From: Ricordea florida
Lineage: Eukaryota; Cnidaria; Anthozoa; Corallimorpharia; Ricordeidae
NCBI GenBank assembly: GCA_949710005.1
Contig: OX453272.1
Location: 45,468,146-45,532,145, forward strand
Length of the DNA: 64,000 bases
Direction: 5' to 3'
Both the position numbers and the translations under genes were made by a program. The notes under the pieces are model-generated. The model was not told where the DNA came from. It did no database searches and saw nothing but the letters and a program-made list of their open reading frames with translations. This document shows, piece by piece, positions 61,001-64,000 of this stretch; the stretch's first letter is position 1; each line of letters begins with the position of its first letter.

Positions 61001-64000
61001 ACCTAGGAACACAAAAGTGAAACGTGAGAAATTAATTCAGAGCTAACCAGACGAACTCAAAATATTTTTCCAAGTTCGTCTAGACGGATAATGCGTCTTT
61101 AGTGTAAAAACGGCTTTTTTGTGATTACTTGGTTGGTAGCGAAAGGCAATGGTAGAAATGAACTGCAAAACTGCTAATCTTTTCTTTTCAATAATCATCC
61201 AATAACTTTCTTCCTCCAAGCAAACTCACAATTTTATGATTTTTTTTTACTCGTGTATTGCAGATTTCTTAACTTTGCGAAGTTAGTCACAGTCACGTGA
61301 CATGACCTCTTTGATGCTTTTCAGTCTTGGCACTCTTTTGCTTTTGGTAACATGAGGCCCTGACAAACAGGTACAACCCTGTTTTCGGATGGGTGCTTAC
61401 GAACAGCTTTAGTGGCTTCCTGTTCTTTAATTTTTGTGCTTTGGACGTTTGTGAATGGCTTTCGCTAGTAAAGACGAATTCAGTGAATTTCTCCTGTTTT
61501 TCAGCTATTGTTCGTTATTTACGGAGACGGCCATCTGATGTCGCAGAACCACAACTCAACGGAGATTTCAGACATTTTGTAAATAAAAGTGACATGGATG
61601 GCAGCACAGCTCTCCATCTGGCAGTGCAAACAGGGTGGAAAGAAGTTTCACAGGTCCTCATCCAATATGGCGCTGAGGTAAACTGTAAAAACAAGAGTCT
61701 TCAGACACCGCTTTACCTAGCAGCGGTTGGTGGGCATGAGGATGCAATGAGAATGTTGATTAAAAATGGAGCAGATATAAATGCGAGGGAAAGTCAACAA
61801 AAAACACCCCTTCACAGGTAAATTGCATTCTCGTCAAAATTTAATGTTTACACTGGGCTCAGGAACCTACAGTATCAGATAGAGCTATAATTTCTAACTT
61901 CTTCAAGACAAAAGAACTATGACACTGCTGTGACAGATAACATCCTTAAATAGAAATGCAACTCCCGCAAAACCTCGACATCATTAGTTTTGGGGTCAAT
62001 TTTTGCGAAGTTTTTAGAGTTTCCTTTAACGTTCCTAAGTCTTGTTATTTCTGGAAGACAGTTTCGCGGGAAATATGAGCTCTGAAAATAGCCTCATTTG
62101 CTTCTGTGCTGAGGTGCCATCCAAAACATAGGAACGCTTCTGGTAATGGTCACCTATAAGGTCTTTATTTTCAGAGTAATGGTTCGTTGGCTCTATCGTC
62201 AGCTCTTGTCCGAGATCTGAATTAGTGCAGCAGGGGTCGGCCGGGCCGTAGAAGCCCGAAACCGAATAACCGGCAGAAATTGATCCTAGGTCAGTAGTTG
62301 GGTTCCAAACCTGAAAAAATCACTTGTCTAGTTGGATAGTTCACTTGACTCTGATGATTACTTAAATAGCTTCTGCTCAAGTTGTCGAGGCGTCGGTCAA
62401 CGTCGTCAACAAAAGTTTATTGTTTTCAGAACTACTTACAACAGGACGATCGAACTGGACGAAACAAAGTGATGCTATGTTAATAATTCATTATAAATTT
62501 AACTCCGATTGGCTATCAAACTTGAGTATGAATTTTACTGTGTTGCCGATCACATCTTCAGTTCTAAGCGGCACATTTTGGGCGGTGTATTTACTGCCTT
62601 GTTGACCCAGCCCTCCCATTTAGACCTCAATATACGCGAACTTATTTCCACTTTTCCGTCTCGGAGAATTTTATCTTTTTTCTTTGTATTAGAGGAGAAC
62701 GTCATGAATAAGTACTGAAATATTGATCATTTTTTTTTATCGTTTATGCATTTGTTAGCGCTGCTTCTTTAGGATCCATCAAATGTGTGCATATTTTACA
62801 CGGAGAAGGAGCCGAGATTGACGCCAGAGACCACAGCGGGCAGACACCTCTCCACCATGCTGTTATCGCTGGACAAATAGATAGCACCCGGCTTCTACTG
62901 TCATTTGGCGCCAGTGAAAGAGCCCAAGACAAGCGCCTTCGATGCTGTCTTCATTTCGCTGTAGAGCAAAATAGAGAAGAGACTCTGAAATTGCTTCTGA
63001 GAGAGACTGGTACTGAGTTAGTTAATCTTCCTGATCACAAGCAGCGAACTCCACTTCATTATGCCGCATGCGCGTCCAATCCTAAGGTAAATTATTTGCG
63101 CCTTAGAAGATGAGTCAAATAGTATGATGACTGATTCACTTGAACCTTCAACCACCCGCTCAGACAATCATAAAAGAAAACCTTAGGTCAACTCTGACTC
63201 GTTTACTCACCGCGGCTCAGTGCTGAAGATTTGTTTTAGCTTAAAGTACTGATTGGTTCATTTGCCTCTGTGCAATTACGTTGGAATTGTTTTTACGAGA
63301 GTCAAATGAACACCGCTCAAATACACAAAAAAAATATTGATCACCGTCTGTTCTCTATTTTCTGTTATTTAGCTTTAACTGAAAAGATTCCTTTTTTCTT
63401 AGAGGAAACGTTCCGAGAAACGAAAACTTTAAGGGTCGATTGTTTTTTTAGAAAGTGGCTAGTTAGCGAATCACCAAATGTTATATCTCTCCCACCTATA
63501 TAGCACACAAATCAAGCTACACGGTTGCATGTATTCCATAAAGTCCCGCTGTATAATTACAGCTTTTGTCATAACCTGTCAGTACATTACTGCGTCCACT
63601 TCCCTCATAAAGGGATGCTGAAAGTTTATAGTCCGTTGCACTTTCCACTTACGCCATGAAGACCATTAATATCCTGGTAGTCTTATTTAACTCATTTATT
63701 ATTCTACAATGAGCGAGAAAAAATATTTTAAGCTCGTTCTCGAATTTACTGGAACTTTATGATCCTAACTGGGATGTAGTCGAGCGACCAGTAAACGAAC
63801 AATCAGACACGAATGTCCAAAACCCACCAACTCTCTCCATTTCTTCTGGTAACTGAACCGTATTTTAATGATGCTTAAATGATTCAACTCATCTTTTGTT
63901 CTCTTTCTCGAAACTAGCTGCTTGACCTTATTCTTGACATAAAAGCAAATGCATGTGTGAGAGACAAGAATCACAAAACTCCTCTTCATATGGCCGCTGA
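54634..64000 (+). CDS. TRPA1-like: Gene D: TRPA1-like channel, first five exons (cut by window edge)
   Basis: Exons 54634-55079, 60551-60894, 61505-61817, 62759-63086 and 63918 to beyond 64000 join in phase and encode the N-terminal ankyrin part. The start ATG 54634 follows an in-frame TTG and begins MSGRVDTEANDAESSRRSSK. The extension of about 70 residues before the ankyrin stack is basic and Ser/Arg-rich and longer than in C. Exon lengths (344, 313, 328) and phases mirror gene C. The membrane and pore exons should lie right of the window. Intron 1 (55080-60550) contains an intact LINE in antisense. Introns 60895-61504, 61818-62758 and 63087-63917 show no recognisable element. Confidence 0.88.
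55080..56778. other. Gene D intron 1, part before the LINE
   Basis: About 1.7 kb with no domain or repeat I can name. Short frames (for example 56223-56609) lack any family signature. Confidence 0.5.
56779..60112 (-). mobile_element. Second full-length-looking LINE, antisense in gene D intron 1
   Basis: One intact coding region (56942-60109), a 3' untranslated part of about 160 bp and an (ATT)n tail, seen as TAATAATAATAATAAT at 56779-56800. The intact frame points to a recent insertion. It is transcribed opposite to gene D. The exact 5' end was not fixed and no target duplication was recognised. Confidence 0.85.
56942..60109 (-). CDS. LINE polyprotein: 2A-like, endonuclease, reverse transcriptase
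   Basis: 1055 codons from ATG 60109. In order: hydrophobic N terminus (SVSLLLIYAIL near residue 12); a second hydrophobic run (VLLVTLLLQ) leading into a 2A-like NDVSLNPGP that ends at residue 105; EEP endonuclease at about 120-340 (HLNVRSLIPKLD, VSETWLKPS, TIYRAP, LLGDFNVNF, SDHSMIF); reverse transcriptase at about 560-840 with YRPITVLPTLSKILEKAV, FGFRPKLSTNTAL, VSLDLSKAFDTVDH, VPQGSILGPLLF and catalytic YADD at 786-789; then KVLLNLPSRG and a C-terminal KDWNNF block. Unlike the element at 29285 it has no PHD finger. The layout fits jockey/CR1-type LINEs; clade not resolved. Confidence 0.92.
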   Translation of the reverse strand: MAMAVKHVLRGSVSLLLIYAILRDLSNPCFGLQPNSDYTSTDLAVGQEVNAFSPPKFSLKKSYLRNKGHFGLSRDASVLLVNLSRDVLLVTLLLQCNDVSLNPGPPVKLSVENFTRSRGLKIAHLNVRSLIPKLDSLKILLENKPFDVFTVSETWLKPSTLDNEIHLPGYSCVRSDRLGRVGGGCMAYIRDGIPYRPRPDLGSSSTESCVIEISRPKCKKLLIWTIYRAPDLNMESFIQDPDTSLSVLPENIELILLGDFNVNFTDSNLNNDKVMKRKLIQVTNSHELDQLINRPTRITERSSTLIDLLFSNTMQRVTDHGVIHSSISDHSMIFCVVKSGVTKAPGKTIEYRSFKNYSKKDFINDFKDVDWESVANKEDVDSAVSTWNKVFTNIADRHAPMRKTRIRGVRCPWMNSRLSQAMSQRDYLHSRATKSNSPHLWSRYKKLKNYVNKGIQKCKAGYYSNLISENKGNPSALWKTLNEITSRKQSSPISCIEADGVAHCDNPSIAKILNVHFSTIGTKLAMKLKSFITLPSPPARSTDLPKFVFKPITEEFVRGQLKQLRTNKAIGLDNISARLLKDSASVISRSLTNLFNQSLVTRSFPSLWKFGKVSALFKKGDRCDPNNYRPITVLPTLSKILEKAVHNQLYYFLNENKTFTSKQFGFRPKLSTNTALTHFTDNILLNMDSGRLTGAVSLDLSKAFDTVDHNLLLHKLTSVGLSDDTLNWFQSYLTNRKQRTSVGDALSVAAPITVGVPQGSILGPLLFLIYVNDLPSCQLASEIILYADDTVIYYSSTNLSDLESKLNSDLATISNWFSRNLLTLNISKCNFVVFGNSRKLKLVSDVSLKVNPSAIDRSDSFKYLGVVINQTMSWSEHIDTISTKINQRIGMIKRIRHLLPLHAKLTLYNCLIIPLFDYGDTVWGDKNNDTLMGQLQVLQNKAAKVLLNLPSRGSSTEALDRLGLKTLLKRRHFHRCVMMQKDLLGEIDFEFDVRRNSSFHSYPTRRSNDLHLPRVRTNWGKQTFIYQVSKDWNNFDNDIKNCKSLSLFKAKLKCL
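60113..60550. other. Gene D intron 1, part after the LINE
   Basis: About 440 bp of AT-rich intron leading to the exon 2 acceptor. Nothing recognised. Confidence 0.5.
60551..60894 (+). CDS. TRPA1-like: Gene D exon 2 (ankyrin)
   Basis: Acceptor ATGGTTTATTTTAAG, donor GAGGCAG|GTGAGA. Encodes TALHEAAAFGNREIVDLLL, VTPLMLASGSGDSVVCKILL and MTALHFAATNGDPHVTQQII. 344 nt. Confidence 0.9.
61505..61817 (+). CDS. TRPA1-like: Gene D exon 3 (ankyrin)
   Basis: Acceptor TTCTCCTGTTTTTCAG, donor CTTCACAG|GTAAAT. Encodes TALHLAVQTGWKEVSQVLI and TPLYLAAVGGHEDAMRMLI. Confidence 0.92.
62759..63086 (+). CDS. TRPA1-like: Gene D exon 4 (ankyrin)
   Basis: Acceptor ATGCATTTGTTAG, donor CCTAAG|GTAAAT, phase 0. Encodes KCVHILHGEGAEIDARD, TPLHHAVIAGQIDSTRLLL and CCLHFAVEQNREETLKLLL. 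328 nt, colinear with C exon 4 (shared RCCLH). Confidence 0.92.
63918..64000 (+). CDS. TRPA1-like: Gene D exon 5 (partial at edge)
   Basis: Acceptor TCTTTCTCGAAACTAG before CTG-CTT-GAC, phase 0 as in C exon 5. Encodes LLDLILDIKANACVRDKNHK and TPLHMAA up to the window end. Confidence 0.85.
   Translation, partial: MLDLILDIKANACVRDKNHKTPLHMAA

Overview
The window is animal nuclear DNA, most likely from a cnidarian and probably an anthozoan or stony coral. This is an inference. It rests on split TRPA1-type ankyrin channel genes with GT-AG introns, intact LINEs carrying 2A-like motifs, Penelope-like retroelements with a GIY-YIG domain, several tRNA-derived SINE families and many fold-back elements. 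No rRNA or tRNA gene, operon or prokaryotic feature is present.

The backbone is a cluster of four TRPA1-like ion-channel genes. Genes A (4453-7088, only three 5' exons visible) and B (13942-26591) lie on the minus strand. Genes C (33283-47317) and D (54634 to the right edge, five 5' exons visible) lie on the plus strand. This makes two tandem pairs facing away from each other. B and C can be assembled exon by exon into about 1110 and 1088 residues: an N-terminal ankyrin stack, a cysteine-poor linker, six membrane segments with a GEMD/GEID pore motif, the post-S6 GLAVGDI segment and a short acidic coiled-coil tail. Exon boundaries and phases match in every copy, so the cluster arose by duplication of an already split gene.

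Left flank, 1-4452: LINE debris and tRNA-SINE copies, one of them a head-to-head palindrome. The A-B spacer (7089-13941) holds AT repeats, a hammerhead-ribozyme-like motif and a long fold-back element. The B-C spacer (26592-33282) holds a second SINE palindrome and an intact LINE (1194 codons, minus strand). The C-D spacer (47318-54633) is a nest of retroelements: a 5'-truncated LINE with poly(A) tail and target-site duplication, a canonical hammerhead motif, and an inverted pair of Penelope-like fragments. Intron 1 of D carries a second intact LINE (1055 codons, antisense).

The introns of B and C record smaller insertions. Among them are a palindromic Penelope-derived element with a perfect 15-bp duplication, a near-perfect 3 x 101-bp tandem array, and an insertion in C whose 15-bp duplication copies the exon 9 splice donor. 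All gene models were read by eye from splice signals, phase and homology between the copies. None has transcript support here.
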